NCBI GenBank assembly: GCA_965223835.1
Contig: CBDCXQ010000001.1
Coordinates: forward strand, 2,914,001-2,978,000
Reading direction: 5' to 3'
DNA from: CAVYXZ01 sp965223835
GTDB lineage: Bacteria > Chloroflexota > Anaerolineae > Aggregatilineales > Phototrophicaceae
Length of the DNA stretch: 64,000 nt
The stretch's first letter is position 1; every line of letters starts with the position of its first letter. The notes beneath the pieces were generated by a model. That model was not told the DNA's origin. It saw only the letters and a list, made by a program, of their open reading frames with translations, and ran no database searches. Shown here in pieces: positions 33,888 through 41,935 of the stretch. The position numbers were made by a program, and so were the translations under genes.

Positions 33888-35699
33888 TTACAACTCATCA
33901 TCCTCATCTTCTGGCAAATTCAACTGAATATGAAGTTCCGCCAGTTGTTGTGGCTCGGCTGGCGATGGTGTTTGCGACATAATATCCATCCCGGTCTGCG
34001 ACTTGGGAAACGCGATTACCTCACGAATATTGGGTTCCCCGGCCAACAATGCAACCACCCGATCAATCCCCCAGGCGATTCCCCCATGCGGCGGCACCCC
34101 ATACTCAAACGCTTCGAGCACATGCCCAAACTGCTCGTTAGCATGAGCCTCATCCAGCCCGATGAGCGGGAAGATCTTCTCCTGCAGCGCCCGTTCATGA
34201 ATACGAATACTGCCGCCGGCGACCTCGAAGCCATTACAAACCATATCATACTGCGACCCACGCGCCGCACCGGGGTCAGTATCGAGCAAGTGAACATCTT
34301 CGGGCAAAGGCATCGTAAACAAATGCTGTGAAGGGTCCCAGCGTTGCTCATCTTCATTCCATAAGAATTCAGGGAAATCAATCACCCAGCAGAACGCCAG
34401 CACATTACTGTCCAGCAGGCCCAACGCCTCAGCGAGATGTCGCCGCAGCACATCCGTCACATCCCAAACAACCTGCCGCGTATCACTCATGAAAAGTAAG
34501 AGATCGCCCGGCTGCGCACCCACTCGCTCAAATAACTCGAGCTTTTGGTCAACCGTGAAGAACTTGCCAATGGGTCCCTTCACTTCGGCAGCTTCGTCCA
34601 ACGGTAGCGCCATATATGCCAGCCCTTTGGCCCCAACACCCTTCGCCATATCTTCTAGACCGGCAGCCACCTGGCGCAGTTTCGTCCCACTAAGTTCTCC
34701 GGCCATACCCGGTGCCCGTAACACTTTTACCGGACGTCCGGCATCAACATTGCTGACAAACACCGAAAATCCGCTCTTGCCCGCAATGTCACTCACGTCA
34801 ACCGCCCGCAAATCATAGCGAATGTCGGGTTTGTCACTGCCATACCACTCCATCGCGTCTTTGTACAACAAACGGGGAAATGGCTCCGCCATAATCGTCT
34901 TGTCAGGTGCCACTGCCTTAACCAATTCGCGCATCAAGGTTTCATTCAGCGCCATTACATCTTCACGCTCAACAAAACTCATCTCCAGATCAAGCTGCGT
35001 AAACTCCGGCTGCCGTTGACCGCGCAAATCCTCATCGCGGAAACAACGGGCAATCTGGAAATACTTCTCATACCCCCCTACCATCAGCATCTGTTTAAGC
35101 TGTTGCGGACTCTGCGGCAAGGCATAAAATTTGCCTGGCTGCAAGCGACTGGGAACCAGAAAGTCACGGGCACCTTCGGGAGTCGTCTTGAACAAAATCG
35201 GCGTTTCGACCTCAACAAAGTCCTGTTCATCCAGATAATCGCGAATGAACTTGATCGCTCGGTGTCGCAGAATAATGTTCTCCTGCATCTTCGGACGTCG
35301 CAGATCAAGGTAGCGATGTTTCATCCGCACCACTTCTTCGATGCTATCCTCACGATTAATGTAAAACGGCGGTGTCTTCGCTGCATTGAGCAACGTAATT
35401 TCAGAAGCGACCACTTCTACATCACCCGTTTCCAATTCCGGGTTGGCGGTACCCTCCGGGCGAATACGAACTGCACCGTGAACCTGCAAGACAAATTCAT
35501 TGCGGGCGGTGCTGGCATTATTGTGGGCATCCGGTGTGGTTTCCTGATCGATCACGACCTGACAAATGCCCCAGCGGTCGCGCAAATCGATAAAAATCAG
35601 TCCACCCTGGTCCCGGCGACGGTTCACCCAGCCTGCCAGCGTCACCGTTTGACCCGCATGTTCGGGCCGTAATTCCCCGCATCGAATTGTCTTTAGCAT
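33888..35699 (-). CDS. aspS: aspartyl-tRNA synthetase
   Basis: 603 residues, bacterial-type AspRS with an inserted GAD domain. The N-terminal OB anticodon-binding domain contains TVTLAGWVNRRRDQGGLIFI and DLRDRWGICQVVID. Class II motifs are present: motif 2 YFQIARCFRDEDLRGQRQPE, the FTQLDLEMSF strand, and motif 3 GIAWGIDRVVALLAGEPNIR. The acidic tail LPEDEDDEL is unremarkable. Bacterial-type enzymes may be discriminating or not; the relevant loop was not assessed. Ends at the shared terminator with the aquaporin gene. Confidence 0.97.
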   Translation of the reverse strand: MLKTIRCGELRPEHAGQTVTLAGWVNRRRDQGGLIFIDLRDRWGICQVVIDQETTPDAHNNASTARNEFVLQVHGAVRIRPEGTANPELETGDVEVVASEITLLNAAKTPPFYINREDSIEEVVRMKHRYLDLRRPKMQENIILRHRAIKFIRDYLDEQDFVEVETPILFKTTPEGARDFLVPSRLQPGKFYALPQSPQQLKQMLMVGGYEKYFQIARCFRDEDLRGQRQPEFTQLDLEMSFVEREDVMALNETLMRELVKAVAPDKTIMAEPFPRLLYKDAMEWYGSDKPDIRYDLRAVDVSDIAGKSGFSVFVSNVDAGRPVKVLRAPGMAGELSGTKLRQVAAGLEDMAKGVGAKGLAYMALPLDEAAEVKGPIGKFFTVDQKLELFERVGAQPGDLLLFMSDTRQVVWDVTDVLRRHLAEALGLLDSNVLAFCWVIDFPEFLWNEDEQRWDPSQHLFTMPLPEDVHLLDTDPGAARGSQYDMVCNGFEVAGGSIRIHERALQEKIFPLIGLDEAHANEQFGHVLEAFEYGVPPHGGIAWGIDRVVALLAGEPNIREVIAFPKSQTGMDIMSQTPSPAEPQQLAELHIQLNLPEDEDDEL

Positions 35700-35800
35700 G
35701 ATTTTTTATTCTTTTCTGTGTTCATTCTGCGTCAGATGCGAAATTTCCCCAGCAGCAAAGGATAGCACGCCTATCATCATAAATAAATGGCGGAGCGAAT

Positions 35801-35831
35801 CAAAAAGCAGCGCCAGCAATTTGGCACTGCT
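35801..35831 (-). terminator. terminator downstream of the DUF4870 gene
   Basis: On the minus strand AGCAGTGCCA (35831-35822) pairs with TGGCGCTGCT (35815-35806, one G-U) and is followed by TTTTGATT. It lies 60 bases after the stop codon. Confidence 0.75.
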
Positions 35832-35891
35832 CCTGGACTTCCAAAATCGTCATGTATAGGGCATACACCCGACCTGATTGTTGACTACGGG

Positions 35892-36554
35892 CTAAAGCAC
35901 ATTCAACAAGCCACCGGCAAGTTGTCGATCCACCCAGCGGGCCACAAACGGATAGCGATAATCGCGTCCGTTATATGTCTGGACAGCGGCAATGGTCCCG
36001 AACAACAACATGGCAAACGGCAATAAGAACACGCTTAAAATGAGCGCGATACCCACCACCCCCCACACCGGCACCAGGATAAAGCCGATCAAGACGACCA
36101 TCAGTATTAATCCGATAACCAATCCAATGACCCAAGCGATTCCACCTATCACCAGTAGTGCCAGCGCCCCCACTGTACCGAGCAATTGAATCACGAAGGA
36201 CTGCAGCGCATGGAACGTCACGTAGTCGGACTTCTTACGGAAAACGAAGTAAATCACCAGCGGCACGAAGATGCTAAACGGCACCCCAAAGCCCGCTGTT
36301 GCAAACAGCATAATGAACGTAACCCATACGCTGGCATGAGCGACTGCCGCCCACAAGCGTTCATCATCGGTGACATGCATGGTGCTGTAACTGCGCGGAC
36401 GATCACGCGGCTTGCGCGGCGGATAATAACGTTGCTCATACTCCAACACGACTTCATCATCCGGGCGGTTCTCCATTGGTGGAGCTGCAGGCGGTAGTTC
36501 CGTACTCAACCGCGATACCCGCTCTTCATTGTCCTGGTTTAACTCATCCGACAT
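35892..36554 (-). CDS. DUF4870 domain membrane protein
   Basis: 220 residues. A long charged cytoplasmic N-terminus (about 1-65, rich in Arg/Pro/Glu) precedes a DUF4870-type membrane domain starting DDERLWAAVAHASVWVTFIM. It continues VPLVIYFVFRKKSDYVTFHA (conserved basic turn followed by the H-A-L-Q-S motif), two or three further hydrophobic helices and a short basic tail. Function of the family is unknown. Single gene with its own terminator, divergent from the small membrane gene at 36721. Confidence 0.82.
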   Translation of the reverse strand: MSDELNQDNEERVSRLSTELPPAAPPMENRPDDEVVLEYEQRYYPPRKPRDRPRSYSTMHVTDDERLWAAVAHASVWVTFIMLFATAGFGVPFSIFVPLVIYFVFRKKSDYVTFHALQSFVIQLLGTVGALALLVIGGIAWVIGLVIGLILMVVLIGFILVPVWGVVGIALILSVFLLPFAMLLFGTIAAVQTYNGRDYRYPFVARWVDRQLAGGLLNVL

Positions 36555-36720
36555 GCTTATTGCATCCTTGTCTTCGGTCTTTTGTTAACTATACGCATCC
36601 ATCTGCGCCAGAGTTGCAGAAGATTACATTTGTATATCAGTTAACTTCAAAATTTTGCAGCGATGATAACGCCGTTCTCGACCCTCGTCTGAAAAACCAA
36701 CTATGATATACTCTGGCCCC

Positions 36721-36930
36721 ATGTTAAACAAAACACTCACCAAACGCCAATTAGGAATTTTGCTGCTCGCTGCCGGTCTACTCGGCTTTGTGGGCATCAT
36801 CGCCATTGACCTCGTTGACATCGGACGTGAGGGCGGCATTGGCCCGGCCCAGCGCATCGCCCTCGGCTTGATGATCGCACTCGCGCTGCTCGGTCTCACA
36901 CTGATTCCGCTGAAAGACACCCCTGCCTAA
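36721..36930 (+). CDS. small two-helix membrane protein
   Basis: 69 residues from ATG at 36721 (an in-frame ATG at 36703 is too close to the TATGAT/TATACT promoter-like region). Two hydrophobic helices (LGILLLAAGLLGFVGIIAI and IALGLMIALALLGLTLIPL) flank a short polar turn. No family recognised. Four bases separate it from the glycosyltransferase-like gene, so the two are probably co-transcribed. Confidence 0.65.
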   Translation: MLNKTLTKRQLGILLLAAGLLGFVGIIAIDLVDIGREGGIGPAQRIALGLMIALALLGLTLIPLKDTPA

Positions 36931-36933
36931 CCC

Positions 36934-38553
36934 ATGCCTGCGATCATGCGCCTCAATCGCGTTCTGCTCATTACAGCACTACTCATTTTGAGCTGGTATT
37001 TTCTCGTATACGTTGTGTACGCCGCTAACCTGATTCAATTTCCCTTCGATTACGACCAGGGCGAGGGCTTTGAACTGGTTGACACTATCTTGTTTAGTCA
37101 GGGGAAATGGCCTTACCTCGATACCGAAGACTATCCGTTTTATTCCAGTAATTATCCGCCACTGTTTCATGTCATCGCGGCACCCTTCGTCTGGGTTTTT
37201 GGACCATCGTATGCTTATGGCCGTATACTGGGTTTTCTCGGCACCCTTTTGACAGCGACCGCGATCAGTTATGCAGTCTATCGTGAAGGGCAAAACCGTT
37301 TCATCGCCGTGCTATCCGGGTTGGCATTTCTGGCTTCCAACACGATTTATCATATCGGTCCATTATTCCGCCAACATATGACGATGGTCATGTTCGAAAT
37401 GCTGGCAGTTGTGGTTTTGGCCCACGCCAATGACATGCTACCAAGCAACAAACGCCACCGTCAGTTGATTATTGGTCTCGCCCTGCTTCTTGCCGCCGGG
37501 TATACCAAGCAATTGGCCTATGCGACGGCGATTGCCGCATTTGCGTTCCTATTTATACGTCACCCGTGGCGGGCCATCATTTATGGATTAGGATTTGGCC
37601 TGGTCGGAGGAACGATTTTTGTCGGCATCAATCTGGCAACGAACGGTCAATGGTGGCTGCAAACCATCACCGCCAATGTCAATACTTTCTATCCTGACCA
37701 GACCATTGGCTTATTCCGGCAATGGTTCGGCCTGCACGGATTCCTGATCGTCCCGGCAATTTTATATGTTATTTACGAATTGTATTTCGACCGACTATCA
37801 ATTTATAGTCTGTGGTTTGGCGCTGCGACCGCCAACAGCATTCTAGCTGGCAAGTGGGGAGCCGGTGACAGCTATTTTGCAACAGCCATCGCAGCAGTCT
37901 GTGTATTAAGTGGTCTATTTGCAGCCCGCACCCTCAACCAGCGATGGCGCTTCCCATCCAATTATCTGACCCGTCTGTTTATCCAGCCGCTCCGCCCATT
38001 GGCCCCGGCCTTCGCCACCATCAGCCTGATCGTTATACCTTTGTTGTACATCGGTTATGGTCGCGCCGTGCTGCACATGCCCACCACTGGCCCGGTCTTT
38101 GGACCGGTAGCCCAGGTGTTCAATATCACACCCAATGCCCAGAACGGCTTTTACGATTCAGCCCGTCAGCCCGACGGCAACTTTGCCGGTGGTTACGCCG
38201 ACATCGGCCATCTCACGACTGCCGACGATGTTGCAGCCGGAGAATATCTGATTGACCTGGTGGAATCAGTGGAAGGGCCAGTTTTCAGCGAAGAAGCGGC
38301 GTTTAATCTTTTAGCTGGCAAAGATGTCATTACCAACCCTACGCAGCTTCTCAACCTTGCCAATAACGGGTTGTTTGAAGGCTCTGCCCTTCTGGAGATG
38401 ATCGAAAACCAAGCCTTTGAACTCATGATATTGCGGGCACAGTTTTACCCGGTACCCATATTACAGGCCATTGGCCGCGCTTACGAACCAGCCGAAGAAG
38501 TTCGCATGAACGGCTTCAACTACATTATTTTACGTCCGCGCTTAGCTGAGTAA
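36934..38553 (+). CDS. polytopic membrane glycosyltransferase, GT39/ArnT-like
   Basis: 539 residues with about ten membrane helices in the N-terminal 350 residues and a soluble C-terminal part. The first outer loop has FDYDQGEGFELVDTILFSQG and PFYSSNYPPLFHVIAAPFVW, the acidic-plus-Y-P-P pattern of GT-C mannosyl/aminoarabinosyl transferases. The C-terminal domain resembles the extracytoplasmic half of these enzymes. It would transfer a sugar from a polyprenyl phosphate donor at the outer membrane face. Acceptor unknown. Tail-to-tail overlap of 12 bases with uvrB. Confidence 0.75.
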   Translation: MPAIMRLNRVLLITALLILSWYFLVYVVYAANLIQFPFDYDQGEGFELVDTILFSQGKWPYLDTEDYPFYSSNYPPLFHVIAAPFVWVFGPSYAYGRILGFLGTLLTATAISYAVYREGQNRFIAVLSGLAFLASNTIYHIGPLFRQHMTMVMFEMLAVVVLAHANDMLPSNKRHRQLIIGLALLLAAGYTKQLAYATAIAAFAFLFIRHPWRAIIYGLGFGLVGGTIFVGINLATNGQWWLQTITANVNTFYPDQTIGLFRQWFGLHGFLIVPAILYVIYELYFDRLSIYSLWFGAATANSILAGKWGAGDSYFATAIAAVCVLSGLFAARTLNQRWRFPSNYLTRLFIQPLRPLAPAFATISLIVIPLLYIGYGRAVLHMPTTGPVFGPVAQVFNITPNAQNGFYDSARQPDGNFAGGYADIGHLTTADDVAAGEYLIDLVESVEGPVFSEEAAFNLLAGKDVITNPTQLLNLANNGLFEGSALLEMIENQAFELMILRAQFYPVPILQAIGRAYEPAEEVRMNGFNYIILRPRLAE

Positions 38554-40578
38554 AAGGCCTTGCTTGCCTTCTTTCTCGACCAGCGCACCGCGTAATTCCA
38601 TGATCTGATCGCGTAGAATTGCCGCCTTCTCAAACTCTAGCTGTTGCGCCGCCGCCTTCATCTCTTTTTCGAGTTCCTTAACCATGCGATGCATTTCATC
38701 TTTGGGCAGGTCGGTAAGCGGCACACCCTCTGCCGGAATACCGGCCTCTGTTTTAAGATCATCCTCAACCATCGTTCGCACGCGGTCTGTCAGATCACGC
38801 ACCTGTTTCACAATGGATGTCGGTTCAATCCCATGTTCCACATTATGCTGGTGTTGGATCTGCCGCCGACGATTGGTCTCCGCAATTGCGCGTTCCATAG
38901 ATGGTGTGATCGTGTTGGCATACAAAATCACTTTGCCTTCGATATGTCGCGCAGCCCGCCCAATGTTCTGAACCAATGCTTGTTCAGAGCGCAGAAAACC
39001 TTCTTTGTCCGCATCTAAAATGGCAACCAGCGACACTTCTGGCAGATCAATCCCCTCGCGCAAGAGGTTAATCCCGACGATTACATCATAAACACCCATA
39101 CGCAAATCGCGTAGGATCTCGACACGCTCAATGGTTTGAATCTCCGCATGCAGATACTGTGCGCGGACTCCCATTTCAATTAAGTACTCCGACAGGTCTT
39201 CCGCCATCCGCTGTGTCAGCGTTGTAATCAGTGCCCGCTGCCCTTTTGATACACGCTGCGCCACTTCTTGCAACAGGTCATCAATTTGACCTTCAACCGG
39301 ACGCACCTCGACTTCTGGATCCAGAATGCCCGTAGGCCGAATAATTTGCTGGACAATCGCCTCGCTATTTTCGCGTTCATACGGTCCAGGTGTGGCCGAC
39401 GTGTAGATGACCTGCCCAACCCGTTTCTCGAATTCTTCAAACTTTAGCGGGCGGTTATCAAACGCGCTCGGTAAACGGAAGCCGAAATCTACCAGCGTAA
39501 CCTTCCGTGCCCGGTCGCCATTGTACATGCCGCGCACTTGCGGAATCGTCATATGGCTTTCATCAATCACCAGCAAGTAATCATCCGGGAAGTAATCCAT
39601 CAACGTAAAGGGTGGACTCCCCGGCACACGCTGATCGAGATGACGTGAATAATTTTCAATACCACTTGTATAGCCCACCTCGCGGATCATCTCAATATCA
39701 TAATTGACACGCTGTTCTAGCCGTTGGGCCTCGACCAGTTTTCCTTCCCCCTTGAGTTTGGCGAGATGTTCCTCCAACTCTTTCTCGATGTCGGTGACTG
39801 CCTGTTTCATCTTTTCATCATCCGTGATGTATTCACGCGCCGGGTAAACAACCATCGATGGATGATCGGTCAAGATTTCCCCGGTTAACGGGTCAAACTC
39901 AACAATGCGCTCGATCTCATCACCAAACAACGCAATTCGATAGGCCGTCTCAGCATAGGCCGGCACAATCTCCAACGTATCGCCCCGGACCCGGAATGTC
40001 CCGCGACGCAGGTCCATATCATTGCGACTGTACTGAATCGTCACTAGCCTCCGCAAAATTGTATCGCGCCGAATTTCATCCCCAACCTTGAGTTCGACAA
40101 CCGCTGCTTTCCACGCCGCCGGATCACCAATGCCATATATGCAGGATACTGAGGCTATGACGATCACGTCACGGCGGTAGTTGAGCGCCGCTGAAGCCGA
40201 AAGGCGTAGCCGTTCGATATGCTCGTTAATATCCGTCTGCTTTTCGATATACAAATCATGGCGCGGCACATAGGCTTCGGGCTGATAGTAATCGTAGTAA
40301 CTGACGAAGTACTCGACTGCATTACGCGGGAACAGTTCCTTGAATTCCGCATACAGTTGCGCCGCCAACGTCTTGTTGTGGGCCATAATGAGCGTTGGTT
40401 TTTGCGTTGCCTGGATAACATTTCCAATTGAAAATGTTTTTCCCGTGCCGGTTGCACCTAGCAACGTCTGTTGTTTAAGACCATTGTCAATCCCTTCAAC
40501 CAGTTGTTCAATAGCTTTTGGCTGGTCACCAGTGGGTTGGAATTCCGAAACGAGTTCGAACGGAGGCATAGCACCCAA
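38542..40578 (-). CDS. uvrB: excinuclease ABC subunit B
   Basis: 678 residues, damage-verification helicase of nucleotide-excision repair. Walker A LLGATGTGKTFSIGNVIQ. The beta-hairpin region is YFVSYYDYYQPEAYVPRHDL. Walker B-like LLVIDESHMTIPQ. The helicase half has GINLLREGIDLPEVSLVAIL and the arginine-finger region VQNIGRAARHIEGKVILYAN. The C-terminal UVR coiled coil (KEMKAAAQQLEFEKAAILRD) that binds UvrC is present. A LexA-type box lies just upstream. SD AAGGAG before ATG. Confidence 0.98.
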   Translation of the reverse strand: MGAMPPFELVSEFQPTGDQPKAIEQLVEGIDNGLKQQTLLGATGTGKTFSIGNVIQATQKPTLIMAHNKTLAAQLYAEFKELFPRNAVEYFVSYYDYYQPEAYVPRHDLYIEKQTDINEHIERLRLSASAALNYRRDVIVIASVSCIYGIGDPAAWKAAVVELKVGDEIRRDTILRRLVTIQYSRNDMDLRRGTFRVRGDTLEIVPAYAETAYRIALFGDEIERIVEFDPLTGEILTDHPSMVVYPAREYITDDEKMKQAVTDIEKELEEHLAKLKGEGKLVEAQRLEQRVNYDIEMIREVGYTSGIENYSRHLDQRVPGSPPFTLMDYFPDDYLLVIDESHMTIPQVRGMYNGDRARKVTLVDFGFRLPSAFDNRPLKFEEFEKRVGQVIYTSATPGPYERENSEAIVQQIIRPTGILDPEVEVRPVEGQIDDLLQEVAQRVSKGQRALITTLTQRMAEDLSEYLIEMGVRAQYLHAEIQTIERVEILRDLRMGVYDVIVGINLLREGIDLPEVSLVAILDADKEGFLRSEQALVQNIGRAARHIEGKVILYANTITPSMERAIAETNRRRQIQHQHNVEHGIEPTSIVKQVRDLTDRVRTMVEDDLKTEAGIPAEGVPLTDLPKDEMHRMVKELEKEMKAAAQQLEFEKAAILRDQIMELRGALVEKEGKQGLLLS

Positions 40579-40590
40579 TCTCCTTAAGTT

Positions 40591-40604
40591 AGAACGTCAG
40601 TTCG
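40591..40604. promoter_or_regulatory. LexA (SOS) box in front of uvrB
   Basis: AGAACGTCAGTTCG contains the perfect palindrome GAAC-N4-GTTC (40592-40603), the Gram-positive/DinR-type LexA operator. It lies 13 bases upstream of the uvrB start and about 15 bases downstream of a TATAAT -10 on the same (minus) strand (40624-40619), so bound LexA would block initiation or clearance. Confidence 0.8.
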
Positions 40605-40691
40605 ATAGGGGACTACTGATTATAGCGAAAAGCAGCGTAGAAACCTAGATCAAATTTGCTTGATACGGGGAATTACATTGCCAATTATTGT

Positions 40692-41219
40692 CTAAAGCTT
40701 GAAGATTTCGTCCTCTAGTTTATGTACCGCGATCAATACATTGTAGATGATCGGGCATAATCCCGCCCCGGCAATCGTATGGGCCAGCGTCCAACGAAAA
40801 TCAGGCGTAAACAGCGGATAAATCCGGCAGGCATCCGGGCGCTGCGCATAAATCGAACATCGATTGTTCGCTAGAAACGCACAGGGTCGAGCGCGAAAGG
40901 TTCCGCCATGTTCGTCAGCGGGTTCCACATACCGCGCCATAACGTCGCTTACAGGAATCTGCACGGCTTCAGCGACTTGCTCTATATCGGCTGGGGTGAG
41001 TTGCACTTCAAGCGAACGACAACAGTTAGCACATTGCGTGCAATCAATCGCCGCGACAATCGGCGCCGCGATCTCGTTAACAAATGCATCCAGCATCCCA
41101 TCATCCAGATCATCATCGGCTTCGAGCATGTAGCGCATTACTTCAAACTCATCGTGATGCTGTGCTGCCAGTTGTTTGATCTGTTCGAGATCAATTATAA
41201 CGTCGTGCATGATTACCAT
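40692..41219 (-). CDS. YkgJ-type cysteine-cluster protein
   Basis: 175 residues with a metal-binding Cys cluster: IDCTQCANCCRSLEVQLTPA, then FRARPCAFLANNRCSIYAQR and PDACRIYPLF. The C-x2-C-x2-C-C plus later C and R-P-x-x-C-R pattern defines the UPF0153/YkgJ family, thought to bind Zn or an Fe-S cluster. Function unknown. Start at ATG 41219, or the ATG three codons on. Monocistronic, upstream of and codirectional with uvrB but separated by its promoter. Confidence 0.85.
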   Translation of the reverse strand: MVIMHDVIIDLEQIKQLAAQHHDEFEVMRYMLEADDDLDDGMLDAFVNEIAAPIVAAIDCTQCANCCRSLEVQLTPADIEQVAEAVQIPVSDVMARYVEPADEHGGTFRARPCAFLANNRCSIYAQRPDACRIYPLFTPDFRWTLAHTIAGAGLCPIIYNVLIAVHKLEDEIFKL

Positions 41220-41333
41220 GTATCTTTGCTTATTTAGTAGACAATGGTGATTCTAGCGGAAATGAGAAAATTGTCGTTATTAAGGCGGAAAATCACCGTT
41301 TGTGAAAATTGGCTAAATTGAAATGTTTCGATC

Positions 41334-41362
41334 TTGACGTGGAAATTTGCCAGTGATATGAT
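41334..41362 (+). promoter_or_regulatory. promoter of the tRNA operon
   Basis: TTGACG (41334-41339), 17-base spacer, TATGAT (41357-41362), ending 11 bases before the first tRNA nucleotide. Confidence 0.8.
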
Positions 41363-41373
41363 GTTCGTCACAT

Positions 41374-41731
41374 TGCGGGGTAGAGCAGAGGTAGCTCGTC
41401 GGGCTTAAGATTGCACTTTAGCGTGGTAAAGTGATCCGCAAAATCTTTACCAAAAAAATGCGCTAATCTTGCATGGGCTGCATAGAGGGAAACCTTTATG
41501 TGATAACCTGTCAAATTCGGGGAACCCTTTCGCGGTGGCAATCCCGAGCCAAACCTCAATGGAAATTGAGGAAGGTGTAGAGACTAGACGGCAGGCACCT
41601 AACTAACTTCTAGAAGTTATATGGTGAAGAGATAGTCCACCACTCAAATATCTAGTAACTAGGTAAACAATGAAAATTGTTGATGAGTGGGCATAACCCG
41701 GAGGTCGTAGGTTCGAATCCTACCCCCGCTA
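41374..41731 (+). tRNA. initiator tRNA-fMet(CAU), interrupted by a group I intron
   Basis: Exon 1 is 41374-41405 and exon 2 is 41692-41731; joined they give a 72-nt cloverleaf with CCA not encoded. Acceptor TGCGGGG/CCCCGCT has a U-U mismatch at 1:72. The D stem GAGC/GCTC has the A11:U24 pair. The anticodon stem has three consecutive G-C pairs (GGG/CCC) closing the loop CTCATAA. All three are initiator hallmarks. T arm GTAGG-TTCGAAT-CCTAC. The intron interrupts between U33 and C34, immediately 5' of the CAU anticodon, so the tRNA is non-functional until spliced. Co-transcribed with a second CAU tRNA. Confidence 0.95.
41406..41691 (+). ncRNA. group I intron (IC3-like), 286 nt, no internal ORF
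   Basis: All conserved elements are in order. P: AATTCGGGGAA (about 41514-41524). Q: AATCCCGAGCC (about 41540-41550). R: GTAGAGACTAGACGG (about 41577-41591). S: GAAGAGATAGTCC (about 41626-41638). P7 forms from GACTA/TAGTC and P3 from CCTG/CAGG. P2 is an 8-bp hairpin with a GAAA loop (41481-41500). P6a is CCTCAAT-GGAA-ATTGAGG. P8 is closed by CACC/GGTG, and P9 by CCACTC/GAGTGG with a GAAA-capped P9.1. The 5' exon ends in U and the intron ends in G (41691). A candidate guide GGCU (41476-41479), just before P2, can pair with exon GGCU through a U-G splice-site pair. The R and S segments closely resemble the Azoarcus tRNA-Ile intron as I remember it. Confidence 0.93.
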
Positions 41732-41757
41732 CAATCTATAAAGTTTCGCTAGATAAT

Positions 41758-41831
41758 GGTGATATAGCTCAGCCGGTTAGAGCGCGCCACTCATAATGGC
41801 GAGGGCGGTAGTTCGAGTCTACCTATCACCA
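41758..41831 (+). tRNA. tRNA with CAU anticodon (elongator Met, or Ile2)
   Basis: Acceptor GGTGATA/TATCACC, D stem GCTC/GAGC, anticodon stem CGCCA/TGGCG with loop CTCATAA, T arm GGTAG-TTCGAGT-CTACC, discriminator A, CCA not encoded. 1:72 is a normal G-C pair, so it is not an initiator. A CAU anticodon fits either elongator Met or lysidine-modified Ile2; I cannot separate them by eye. It begins 26 bases after the interrupted tRNA-fMet. No intron. Confidence 0.92.
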
Positions 41832-41838
41832 CAGTAAG

Positions 41839-41868
41839 AAGCTCACTACGAACAGTGGGCTTTTTTGA
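41839..41868 (+). terminator. terminator of the tRNA operon
   Basis: AAGCTCACT (41839-41847) pairs with AGTGGGCTT (41854-41862, one G-U) and runs into TTTTTTGATT, 8 bases after the second tRNA. Confidence 0.85.
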
Positions 41869-41876
41869 TTCTAAGG

Positions 41877-41905
41877 TTGTAGATATTGAACGCCTAGTAT
41901 ATAGT
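41877..41905 (+). promoter_or_regulatory. putative promoter of the HTH/LAGLIDADG-like gene
   Basis: TTGTAG (41877-41882), 17-base spacer, TATAGT (41900-41905), 31 bases before the ATG. Confidence 0.5.
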
Positions 41906-41935
41906 TATGTTATTGTAAGTCACTGATACAGGTTA

